Notes under the pieces: generated by a model
Told to the model about the DNA's origin: nothing
Seen by the model: only the letters and a program-made list of their open reading frames with translations
Database searches by the model: none
Position numbers and translations under genes: made by a program
In this document: one piece after another, positions 9,855-24,400 of the stretch
Numbering within the stretch: the stretch's first letter is position 1
Layout: each line of letters opens with the position of its first letter
NCBI GenBank assembly: GCA_002286715.1
Contig: NSJX01000006.1
Coordinates: 620,001-684,000 of the forward strand
Direction: 5' to 3'
Source: Dentipellis sp. KUC8613
Lineage: Eukaryota > Basidiomycota > Agaricomycetes > Russulales > Hericiaceae
Length of the DNA stretch: 64,000 nt

Positions 9855-12800
9855 TTACACTTCGGGGCTTGTTTCGCGAGCGTCCTCTTTCCACATCTTG
9901 AGCAGTGAATTGCCGATTGACTTGCCCAGGGCGCGCGCCAGCGGCACAGGGACTGCGTTTCCGATCTGTCGATGTTGCTGATAGAGAGATTCTGTTATGC
10001 AGGGCTAGATGAAAGACGCGGGCAATGGAACATACATCTGCAATGACTGTAGAAGGTCTGGTATTGATGGAAAGGATCTCCCAGCAATCGGGGAAGCCTT
10101 GTGCTCGTGCACATTCACGGACAGTCATGATCCGCTTTTGCTAATCACATCATCGTTGCCCGACGTGCAGTGTTGTAATCCAAGGTCAGAACACATGCAT
10201 AACTAACAGACTGAGAGAAGCACTGACTGAGTAATGCAACATGCAGCTGCCCTTGGAATTTGGGGACACTGTTGTCATGGCAGTACGAAATTTACCATCC
10301 TTGTCTATGCGCTCATATACCCCTATCATGTGTTGTGTGATGACTAACAAGTACATGGTTTTGATCAGGAAAACTAACCAGCAAGTTTTTTATAACCACC
10401 CTTGGCCCTCTTGCCAATGGATAGTTCAGGAGGCAAGTCTGCATGGTGAGTTTAGATGATGGCCAATGTAAAAAAATGCAGATAACATACTTGACCAGTC
10501 AGCTCCTGGATGGAGGGGAATGTTGACAACCCTGAAGACACAATTGAGGAAATGTGGTGTTTTTCAATGGTCAGTGCTCACCTTTCTACAACATCTGCTG
10601 CAAATCTTTGTGTATATTGAGCTGTGACTGTTTCACCAGCACCTTGTCTGACAGTCTCTTGATATCTTGTCAGGGGAGAAGATGCATACTCCTCAGCCTC
10701 ATTGAAGCCAGAATAGTGTGCAGATCCTGAGACTGCACTGAAGGCTTCAATCCCCTTCTGAAGCCTTTCAAGTGCTTCTGCCTCAGATAACTTGCTGGCC
10801 TTCAGCCTATTGTGAGGATTCTGCCAATCAAATGTAGGCTTATTTTATGGTTGTAAATATGTTTCCCAGACTTTAAAAGAGATGCACTCACCAAATCCCC
10901 AATAGCATCTTCCACTGTAACAGGGTATTTGGGAGCACCTTGGTTGTAGTCTCCAGGTATCAGTGAACGTGATGGTGGAGGTAATTGTGCTCCTGTAGGA
11001 AGATTGAAGAAGCCTTGTTTCTGAAAAAAATGTGTGGGAATAGGAAATGATGGTAAGGGAAGTCCTAGCTTGGCACCCCAGAAAATGACTCTTTTTCTGC
11101 CCTGAGGTGCACCATATTGTCCTGCCTGCAGAACCCTGAAGCTCACTTGATACCTAGCAAAGTGTTTGAACCATGAGGTGAGCATATTAAAGCATATAAA
11201 CATATGACTGACCCCAGGCTGGTCAAAGAGCGAAGAATAAATTTGACAACACCCATTTTGATGCCCCCTACAATTTTTTGCCCTTCTTGCTCACCCTTCA
11301 GAGGATGCAGAAGAAGTCCCACAACATTCTCCAGCAAGAACCAGCCAGGCCTGTAGAATTCCACATAGGAGATCATATTGCATACAAGGGTAGACCTTAT
11401 AGCCATTCATATAAATTATACTGTTTGACTATGGAGATAGGTTGATTCACCTTTTATCAATCACTTTCTATCACAGATTGTAGAAAAGTGAGATGACTGT
11501 CATCTGAGAAGTTTTGCTTGGCTTACCTTGTGATGATTGGCCATAGAATAACTTTGGCATGGGAGACCTATGAAATGTGAGTAATTATGCATACAATGAT
11601 AGTGAGGATCCACTTACCTCCATAAATGAAATCCACCTCTCCAGGTTGAGGCATAGGTGGAAGAATTGTCTTTCCATCATGCAAGCTAACCAATGGAGGG
11701 CAGTCCTTGCCTTCATATGTTTCAACAGCATGCTGGAGAAGAAGGTTACAGCACTGGTTGTACACTGTTATGTCTGGGTGGTTTCTCCTATATGTTTGAT
11801 CAGCAAGTTAATTAACAGATTGATCAAAAATGTTAAGTGTACTTCATTGTTAGGGAGCAGCTTGGGGAAAACTCCACTGCCCATTTTGTCTTCACAAACC
11901 CTGGTTCATTGAGACCTGCTGATAAGCCTCCAGCACCTGTTTCTGAAGGATTAGCAGTGGACAATATATCAAAACAGAAGCATACCAGCAAATAACTCCA
12001 GCCCAGAAAGTGGTTGATTACTTTTCAGTAATACACTGTGCTCCTTTAAGGTGCTCATGTGCTTGGGATAGCAAATGCTGCATTGATGAAAATTATCTGG
12101 ATCCAGTCTGCTTAGATCCTGGTGGGATCTGGCAGATGTTGAGATGGCCTGATGGCTAACATAAAAATGGTCATGTATGAGCCATTCATGCAGATCATCA
12201 ACAGAATCTTCATGAGCCACAAAACACTTTCCAGCAATCTGGTCAGAAGAGACTGATAATGTCTTGGATGTTGCAAATAAGTGGCTCTAAAAATACACAT
12301 CAGTATGATGAAACAATTTTCTGAATGGAACCAATAAAACCTCATCCTTTTTCCAGTTTTGAAGGTTAGGATTATCTCTTCTCTCCCTTCTAACCACATC
12401 ATCTACATGGCCAAAAATTTGAACCCTGATATGTAGGTCATCCTGTTTTGACCTCTTAACTTGCAAAATTTGAGCAAATTGATATGGTAGATCAGAATCC
12501 ACCTCTTGAAGCAGGTAGACAAAGTCATATCTGTGATATTCAATGCCATGCTGGGAAAATCCATCAGGATGGACAGTCAGCTCTGCATGCCTTTGTTCTC
12601 TTTTCCTGAGACCACAAGGAATACATTGCTGATGAGGTTTACACAATGCAAGAGCCTCAATTTCATCAAGATTTGCTAGCTCTATAAAGGAGCTGTCATC
12701 TTCATTCCAATAATGGGAGCTTGTGATGGCATATCAGAATGAAAGGAATATATAGTTGAATAGAGCTCACCTGAAAAAGAAACTGTTCTCCACAGAAAAC

Positions 12801-15169
12801 CCATTTTCACAGGGTTCAATTTCATCCAGGTGAAGCTGCCTAACATTAGCTTTTTTGATAATTGAACCGAGTTCAATATCATCACAAATATCCATCAGAA
12901 AGAGGCGATGTGAATGTGCAACCTCCTGTAAGATTGTCTTGGAGCTGTGAGAAAGCCACTGCCCATGGAACCACTTCTTGCCCTTGTCTTCAAACATATA
13001 GCAGATTTTGGCAAACCTGGAAGAAATGTCAGTATCTCAAACAAGGCTCATGCTATTGCATACCATTTGTTGTTGCCCAGAAAATTGCTTGTCTGAGCAT
13101 TTTCAGCTGAGTAATTTTGGGCCCTTGTTTCATCAGCATCTGTGCCAGGTTCTATAATCACAATATCTCCAACCTCCAAAAGAATTTGATTAGCACAACA
13201 CCCACCTGCAACTAGAAGTGAAAAAACTTACATGGTATTCCAGGCCATCTATCTTAACACTACTATAAGTGGGAGGATGCTCTCCTCTTTTCCCCCATGA
13301 GAGTGAAGGGTTTGCTGAGTGTTCTATTTCCTTCTCCAGCAGGAAGGTGGAGTCCTCCACCACAGCTTTGGGTGCATCCAGGACAGAAGTAGCAATGAGT
13401 ACAGGCTGGGGTAAAAAGAGATCCTCAGCAACTCGATTGACAACAGGTAGAACAGCTGTCTTGTTATGATGTGAGAGAACTTCCTGCTCCAGGTTTAGAT
13501 GGACAGCACGAGAGTGACCATGTGTTGACTTTTTTTGTGGCTTGAAATATTTGGGAATAGACAGAGTATTCTCCAAATGGCCTACTGATGCTGAGTTATC
13601 TGAGAAAAGACTTCTGACCAAGGGCACCCTGCCAAGTTTGATATTCTCTGCTTGAAGGTCCTCCAGAACACCAAACATATAGTTTTTCTAGTAAAAATGT
13701 GAATAAACTGTCTATGAACATACACAAATTGACCTACTACATCTTCAGCATGAAGATCCTCCTCAACTATGTTGCGACCCAAGATAGCATGAGGTTTGAC
13801 AAAAGCATCAAATGGATCAACAATGGTACCCAAAGATTGGACAAACTCTGGCAATGCTGTTCGAGGATTGTCCAGAGCAGTAGATACAACCAGATGGAGG
13901 AGCCTATGCTGTAGCCAGAACTTGACAAAAAAGGGTAGATAAGTGTCTGCTGGCAGGCCCAAGATGTACCAGGCATATTTAGTCTTCAGATACATTTTGC
14001 TAGAATTGAGAACCAAGTCATCAGCCTAAACTCCAGTCATAATATAACCTTACTCACATGTCAAGTGCACCTGTCTCCTCAGACACATCATGAATGTTGA
14101 ACTCCAGAATGGCAGACAGTTTGATATGATTGACTGCTTGACCAACACTCCCATCTTCATCAGCAACATCATCATCTTCAGGATTGTCATCCTCATCCTT
14201 ATCCTCATCCTCATCCTCATCATCTTCATCATCTTGAACCCATGGCTTCACAGTACCTGATGCACCATATAAGCTGGGGACAACAGACCCCAATGACAGC
14301 AGTTCAGCTATGTGAACCAGCTCCAGAGATTCCATTTTGTAAATGGAGAAATCAGAGAGGAGTCGAACAGGCACATCATCCTCTGTGCTGTTATTACCAT
14401 CAAGGTCTTCAGGATGCTCTGTTTCACCCATGATATGGAGGTTTTCATCCTCCACCAGCTCATCATCAGCAACATCATAGAGAACACCTTTTTATTTGTG
14501 AGATTTATCCATGGCAGGAAAAAAATGGCACATACATTGACTGATATCATCATGTGATTGTCCTGGTGCTGGGATTGGGAAGATGAAACTGGCAGGGGAT
14601 GCAGAGACCTGGTGAAGATTGGGATTATTGTGTTGCATCTGCACACCAGAATCCAGAGGATGCAAATTGTTCTCTGATGCCCTATTCCCAGCAGGTGAGG
14701 AGGTGCCACAATCACCAAATACCATGCCAACAAACCTGTTAGCTGCATTGTCATGGTTATATGAGCCTAATATGAGTCTTTATATGAGCCTCATATGGCC
14801 AACTCATTTAGTGAATCAATGTGGAACATGCCTGATTTCGAAGCCGCTCGACGAGAATGGCCGTGGACCGACAGCCCTACGTCCGAATTCTGCACGGCAG
14901 TCAAAGTCAAGTTCTAAGCTGTCACTACTAGGACACATGTTACTCACCTTCTCAAAGGAGTTCTGACCAATCTCAGCATTGCGAGACGAGAGGCTTGAAG
15001 GTGGACGCTCGAACGGCGACGATACAGCCAAATCCGAGCGTTCTGTCCGGTTCGATGAGTCGGTCGATGTTAATCGCCTCTTCTTCGCGGGGGATTGGTT
15101 TTGCGGACCTGGACGTTTCTGCGACGCTACTTTTGGCACCAGGACGTAAGGAATTAGCCTCGGTGGCAT
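9855..15169 (-). CDS. DNMT1-like DNA (cytosine-5) methyltransferase
   Basis: A DNMT1-type enzyme would maintain CpG methylation after replication. Start ATG 15169 gives a basic, nuclear-type N-terminus (PAKKRR). Then follow an RFTS-like domain (about 13700-14450, with an Asp/Glu run at 14170-14235), two BAH domains (about 13150-12750 and 12640-12000), and a full catalytic domain. Motif I is LFAGAGGLSAG. Motif IV is GGLPCQSYS with the catalytic Cys. Motif VI is FLLENVVG, VIII is APQGRKRVIFWG, IX is TVRECARAQGFPD and X is RQIGNAVPVPLARALG. No CXXC finger is seen, as in other fungal DNMT1s. There are many short introns, and a 17-nt exon (11451-11467) is needed for frame. I found no internal stop once introns are removed; the junction of exon 1 to exon 2 (about 14740-14950) is unresolved. 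The gene body between 10166 and 14838 is nearly free of CpG. Confidence 0.93.
10166..14838. other. CpG desert inside the methyltransferase gene
   Basis: By eye I count 11 CpG dinucleotides in 4,673 bp (positions near 10286, 10310, 10968, 11231, 12868, 12906, 13433, 13509, 13775, 13862, 14364). The same gene has about 21 CpG in its last 311 bp (9855-10165) and about 30 in its first 331 bp (14839-15169). TpG and CpA are plentiful, as expected from deamination of methylated CpG. The left edge lies in the intron just before motif IX, and the right edge lies in or near the first intron. Introns and exons are equally depleted. Confidence 0.93.
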
Positions 15170-15305
15170 AGCGCCACGCAGAAGTAAAAAGGAAACGAGT
15201 TCAACGCCTGCTTCAACCGTCACGTCGATGATGTGACGGTGTTCAGACGCGTCGCGTCACACGCGAACGGTACGCGTCTTGACCGCAACCATCTCCTGCC
15301 TCCTC
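15170..15305. promoter_or_regulatory. Bidirectional promoter of DNMT1-like gene and MCM7, with two MCB boxes
   Basis: The 136 bp between the two start codons contain ACGCGT at 15247-15252 and again at 15272-15277. ACGCGT is the MluI cell-cycle box bound by MBF in yeasts, which drives G1/S transcription of replication genes. The first box is part of ACGCGTCGCGTCAC (15247-15260), repeated exactly upstream of the APC15-like gene. That MBF acts here is inference. Confidence 0.55.
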
Positions 15306-18067
<2,762 letters not shown>

Positions 18068-18251
18068 TAGATTTTCTTTGGTTCATTCTCATGTACTTTT
18101 ACTCTTATTGCTGCTGCTTTCGATGTTGTGTTTGGTGGTATATCTGTAGCCAATAATATTATGTTGATCCTCCTACAGTTCATGGTGGGTAGATCTCCCA
18201 AAACTCGGAAATAGTATAAATAGGCAACGAAAGTGTAGTCTAGCGGAGAGA

Positions 18252-21165
18252 TCACCGCGTTTGTGAGGCATGCTCCCAACTGCCGTCTGCGCTCCCGCTC
18301 CCACTCCCAATACTGGGACTCGCCGACGTCCTTTCGTGCTCTTTCTCGGACTCGTCGGGCTCGTCGCGGTACGCTGTATGGGGACCCGGGGTGCTTGTGG
18401 CAGAGTGTGGGTCTTCGTCATCCAGGAAGCCTGAGTGGAAACCGAGCCCGCCGGGAGACCTATCCTGGGGACGGCCAGGGCGAAGACCAGTCTCTTCATC
18501 TGCATCTTCGTCGTCCGAGCCTTCCCCAAAGGCGTCATACAACTCCTTCGACCGCGGCGCTCCCCGACCGACCGACCCCATAGGAAGGTCGTCGCCAGCA
18601 GGGAGTGTAGTGTAGTTTTCGCGACGCCGCCGTGCCGCACGCCGCCAGAAGAAGAATCCAGTGCCCAGGCCGAACAGTGCCACGATACCAATTGCGCCGA
18701 ACACCCATTTCTGGTCTGAAACAAGGTTGCCCATGCCTGCGAACCAGCCTTCGTCAAGGGTAGGAACCATAGACGCCGATGAGGAAGGCTCCGGTTCGGA
18801 AGCGGACCCAGAGGGCTCTGCAACGTCCTCCTGGTCTCCTTTATCGTCACCGTTTCCTCCGCCGAAGGTCGGCTTGTCGGCCTCTCCTTCAGCAGTGCCG
18901 TGATCGCCCGGAAGATGTTCAGTAGGCTTCGGGTGAGCTTTGGTGGACGTCGGATCCTCACCATCGGTAGGCGTTGACTGGACAACGGAGGGTAGAAGCG
19001 TTTCGTACAAGGAGATCTCGAACTCCTTCGTGGTGGCAGGGTCGATGGCAGCGCCAAAGAGAGACAAACTCCATCCCAGGAAACGACCCGAGTTTCCTTC
19101 AGATGCGATGTCTGACACCCGGATCGTCCAGTTTCCAACGGGGTTTTCGTCCCTACCAACAAAACACAATTAGTATAGCTCACGGTCTGAACAACTGTAT
19201 CACACACCAATGCTTAACGCTCATGAATCTCCATCCAGGGTAACCTGAGTCCGCCGTGTCCAACGACCGAGCACCGGCAAGTACGCTCTTGACGCCATTA
19301 GGGCTAACAATCTCGACCTCCACATCTCCGCGCTTGGTATGTTCAATCCACACCCTGACTGTGATGTGCTCCAGACTCTCCAGATTGTGCGCTTGTAGAT
19401 CCTCCTGAGTCACGGTCATCGTGCTAGAGACGCCACCTTGGACGATAGGCTCTCCACCTGACATAACCCCAGAAACGTCGCAAGTGCCATTGTTAACCTG
19501 GATCGCCGGGAACTCGATCCAAGACTGGGGCTTCACAAGTTCCCACTTCTGTGCGGCGGTGACGAAGTCGTAGCCATCGAGCGCGCCGTAGCCATATTTA
19601 TACGAGAATCGGCGGCCGGCGGCAGTGTCCTCCCAGTCAGGATCATCTGGGTTGATCATGCGAGCATTGCGGACAGAAAGGTGTTGAATGTCACGCCATG
19701 ACAGATCAGGTCTACGCAGAAGTCAATAGCTTGTCAGACGGTTCAAAGCGTGTGACATACCGTACAGACAACGCGAGCGCGTAAACGCCGACCGCATTGG
19801 GCGCAGCGGCGGATGTGCCTCCATGTGACGAAGCGCAGCTGTTCTTGCCAACATCTGTGGTTACCTGTGCGCAAAGATCAGCCCAAGTAACCGGGTGAAG
19901 TACCCAAGCTACGCACGATGTGTTGTCCGCTGCCAGAACTGTAAGCGACAACCATGTTGGCAGCGCAAGCCTCGGAATAATATGGATGGAGCCCTTTGTA
20001 GTCCACAGCAGCCACGGTGACGGAGTATATGCTGTTGGTGTAACCGTCGAAGTTGCATTGGTCGCCGTAGCTAGCACCATTGCCACTAGCAAACACGAAC
20101 AGAGAACCCTTGCCGCCTCGGCCGTTCTGAATACCGTTGAGCATGGCCCTGCGAATAAGATAGCCAGGGCCTTCCATGGATTTCCCATTGTCCGGCGGTC
20201 CCCAGCTACAGCTAAATATCGAGGTGTTCTGGTAGTTGTAGTTGAGAGCGGCAGCCTCGTCGACATCCGATATGGGACCCGAGAGGATACGAATACCAGA
20301 TAACTTGGACTTGTATGCGATACCAACGCCGCAAACATTGTTCTTGACAGCACCTATTTGACCAGCACAACGGGTTCCGTGGTGGTCGTCCGAGAGTTTT
20401 GGAGTAGGCAGGTCTTCATGGTCATTGTAGTCGTAGGAACCTGCAGCCCACTGAAATGCAGATACAGTCAGCACCATCCCAAAGAACACAGAACAGGTCA
20501 CGCACGAAGTTGTCTGCCAGGTCATCACTGGTATAGTCCAATCCATCGTCCACCAACGCCGACACCACACCCTCGCCCGTAATCCCCATCTCCCAAAGCC
20601 CTGTGACGTTCATCATATGTTCCGGAAACTCGTTGTTGACCAGATGCCATTGGTCAGGGAATGTAGGGTCTTCGATCCCTAGTCGCGCAGCGACCAAGGA
20701 AGAAGCGCTGGGTTTCTCCTCCTCCTGGGGCTCCTCCTCGTCTCCAGGCCGGACAGGCGGTGGTGCACGCTTGACACGCCGGCGCAGCTCCTGTCGTTCG
20801 AGATATTTCACAGAAGAGGCGACCCGCCGGGCATGGTGGTGTGCGGTCCCCGAACGAACAGAATGCGGGGATGCTGCCCGCCGTCGTAACGAGTCCAGGG
20901 TTTCGCAAACTGCATCTGTACCCCGCCGCTGTATTGAGGGCTCAGGCCGTGCTGTCCGTACGAGCCATGTATTGTCAAGTTCGCCCACACGCTCGACGAG
21001 CTGCACGCCCAGTGCTCGCGCGGCTTCCGCTAGCGATGCGCCTCCGCGAGTGTCGTGTTCAAGGACATAGTAGTCGTACGTCGAATGGTCGCGTTTTGCA
21101 TGTGCAGCAGCTAGAACCGCTTCGTATGAGAGCAAGACGAGGACCAAGTGCAGCGGTAGGCGCAT
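18252..21165 (-). CDS. KEX2: Kexin, Golgi subtilisin-like proprotein convertase
   Basis: Kex2 cuts secreted precursors after Lys-Arg/Arg-Arg in the late Golgi. The ATG at 21163-21165 gives MRLPLHLVLVLLSYEAVLAA, a clear signal peptide; the longer frame from 21279 does not. The propeptide ends at RRRVKR (about 20775), a self-cleavage site. The catalytic triad is visible: Asp in ALVDDGLDYT, His in DHHGTRCAG, and Ser in HGGTSAAAP. The oxyanion Asn is in ASGNG. A P/homoB domain follows (about 19100-19500), then a Ser/Thr/Glu-rich stalk. One transmembrane helix lies at about 18650-18720 (GAIGIVALFGLGTGFFFW), followed by RRAARRRR and an acidic cytosolic tail. Domain order and size match the family. 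Several 50-60 nt introns interrupt it. Confidence 0.95.
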
Positions 21166-21416
21166 AGCCGGGTGAGAGTAGAGGATGAAGATGAGAATGT
21201 GCAACGGGCGGGGTCGCCCGCCAGGAAAGGAAGGCGCGCGGAAAGCCGACCGGGCCATCATCGTTTCTGCGCTGCGCAACCATCACCCTGTAATTCCATC
21301 CGAGATGCTCCTGACCTCGAAGCCAAACAAAATTAAGGAAATATACGGTGAGTACGATTACATGTGTGGTATACTATCCGAACAAGCGAAGAAATACAAA
21401 GATACTGGTATATCAA

Positions 21417-24400
21417 TCACCTCAGTCCATAGCCAACCTTTCCTTCAACGTCAGGAATAGGCCAGCTAATAATAGTAAAATCGTGGAACGCAGACCGCGT
21501 TTCAGGCGGTGTCGTCTCTCGCTCTAGGGCATCGTGGACTTCTTCAAGGTTCCCGATGTACTTGAGCAGTCGCTCTCGAAGTTCGTTGAGCAATTCAGCG
21601 TCTTGAACAATCTCGTCGGGTGAGAGCCCAGCGAGGTCCGCCCACTGCCGTACGACGTTAGGAGGTAGACATGGTCCATGTCGGAGATTCACTCACATTT
21701 TCATCGATAGCAACTTGAAGGACGTCCCCGTCCTCATCCTCAATACGTAAGAACAGCTGGTAGACGTGACACACGTGCTCGAGCAACATATCATTGCAGG
21801 CAACGCATGCAGCACGGTTTGCAGGGATCCTGGTGGTACGCATGACGGTCAGAACTACAGAAGCATCGTGAGAGGAAGCCATACTTGTTATGGCACTTCT
21901 TGCACAACGCAAGTATGCAATCTTTAAGAGATAAGGGGTAGAAGTCAACAACTCGAGCCCGTAGGCGAAAGCGGCCAGGACACTTGGTGCTCTCTAGGAT
22001 CTGCCGGATACTGCTGTAGCCCTTGCGCACTACAGAGGGCCTCGCAGACTTCAGTGTTGAGCCTGACGTCCCACCTGTATTCTGCCAATCCGCCCTCCGT
22101 CTGTTCGACAATCAGAAATGCAGAACGAACCGGAGGCCTGGTCGACTCACGCAAGTAAAGCAGCCAGTTCCTTGTTCTCCTCATTGTTTGGATTCAGCTT
22201 CATGATAAGCCTATCGTTGCCTCCCAGATAACCAACTAGCTTTCCCGTTCCTGCCATTTTCCGCTCGCGCAATCGTAGGTTTTGGATCTTGAAGAACGAT
22301 CCGCGATCCATCTTCTTCGCAAAGTCGCTTTGACCATCCCTGAGTTCGACCTTGACTATACGGTTGGCAAGGTTTCGGGACCAGTCCTCGGACGGACATG
22401 CCGCGAGGTCATTGCGCGTGGTATAGTCCGTCACAAAGACTTCCGAAAATCCTTTTGGATCGTAGATGCTATGAAGGACCTGTCCGACCCATGTAAGTAT
22501 AACATTGAGGTCAAGAAGACTTCGCCCAACCTCCACTGTTGAGTCAAATATTTCAAGTTCCTTGACGTCGCTGAGTAGACGATGAGGGAATTCATTTGGA
22601 CTCGTATTGGTCTTCTCCCATTCCTTCTTTCGCCTACACCCTGTTAGTTTCCTGCTATGATCGTAAATGGAAGAACATACTCCAAGAGCAATTTCAAGTT
22701 ATGGTTCGTAACGGCATCAATCTCAGCAAGCTTTTCGGCCTTGTGTGCTTCCTTGAACTTGGCTTCGGAGTACCCATTCCCAGACACTATCATTCGAACG
22801 TTGCTGAAGGACCAGTATTCGCCCGGTTTCATATCTGGACCAATGCCCGCCGCCCCGTCCCAGAGCTCGATCTTGAGACATTTATCCGCGAGATTTCCAG
22901 GACACCAGTTGGCTGTCGCAGGGTGCAGACCGCTGTTCGCGGTATAATCCGTGACGTAGATGGTGTACGGATTGCCGTTGTTCATAAACCCTTGGAGGAC
23001 CTGCAATTTCAAGCTCGCACCATCTCACCCAAATTTATGGCCGAGCACATACCTCGACTGTACAATCAAAATATCCATCAGGCTCCGTCCCAGGGGTCGT
23101 ATCAGCGATCAGCCGATGCTGTCTCTTCCCACGTCCTCTGCTCGCAGACGGGTTGGCATTCTCGCCACCGATATAGATCTGTGTGCCCATAACAGCCTTC
23201 CGTTCGTTCTGCACAGCTAGCCACCACGTCTGCAGCCGCGCGCAATACGCCAGTTCCACGTCCGTTGGGTCCCAGAAAGGAGAAAACATCAGTCCGTCGC
23301 CGTCTGCCAGCCCTTCCGCTCGAGGGACATTGCCCAGGTCGCCGTGTGTCCCTTTCCCAGTATTCGGGTCATAGATGGCCCAGCGCATCTTATCATGGTA
23401 GCCTTTAGCCATCAAAGCGTTATTGAATTCGACGGTCTGCGGCACACGACGGCAAGTTAATCAGTATACGTCTCTCGGCGCGGTGTTTTATGTACGATAC
23501 CTTGAGCATTCGAAGAATAACAACATCGCCTTCATTGGGTGCGGGTAGCCATTTCGCATACTTCCTAGTGAAGCAGCTAACCATAAGGCCTGCCTCTGGA
23601 CTGTAGAGATAACTACCAGAGGCCTCCAGATTTGATGGATCAAGAAGGAAAAAGGTTCCGTTCCAATCTGGGCATTTTTCAATCATAAGTTTGCAGCGGT
23701 AATTCATGCCACGTACCTCCTATTCGGCTCTTACTGATTTGCCTCGCAGAACTACACACGCCGATGACTGATACCATTTTGTTCGCTTGAACGGACGCTA
23801 GAGGTACGTAAGGACCCTGAATGGGGGGCCGAAGGTCGACGCGGGGCATTACACATATAGTTGCAGCACGTACGTTGTTTGTCCGTAAACCAGCTCGCAT
23901 TTTCAATACTGGATCCACGCCATCTGCTTCCTCCTGCTTGTCCGAAGGGCCTGCACTGGGGGTTTCGGCAGGTGGCCCTGGCAATGAATTTGCAGGCTGT
24001 AAGTCTGCTGAAACTGCATCGCCACTCGCATTGTCCTCAAGAAGTGCACCAATGTTTACTTCCACAGCCGCCGCCGGAGTATCGGACACGCCGCGCGGGT
24101 GTGGTTCAGGAGCAACTACAGCTGTCCCGGACGATTGTGCTGCAGCTTCCTTCTGAGCCTGGAGTAATCTCCTTCGCTGTCGTTTAGACATTTGCTGTTT
24201 CGGCCCAGATGTGCCGGCAGCTTCGGACTGAGGCGCGCTTCTCTTGCTGGTCGTTGACGTCGATAGCTTAGTAGGTGAAGCCACTTTGACAGCTGGTAAA
24301 GGTGGACGAGCGGCTGCAGCAGATGTAGAGGCAGTGGCTTGGCCTCGGGATTGGCCCTGCCTTGCCTGTGCTTCAGCGGGAACAGGTCGTTTATTGACTA

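Noticed and set aside
9855..15169. Calling the methyltransferase a RIP- or methylation-killed pseudogene
   Set aside because: Apparent frame break near 11400-11530 is resolved by a 17-nt exon, and motifs I, IV, VI, VIII, IX and X are all present.
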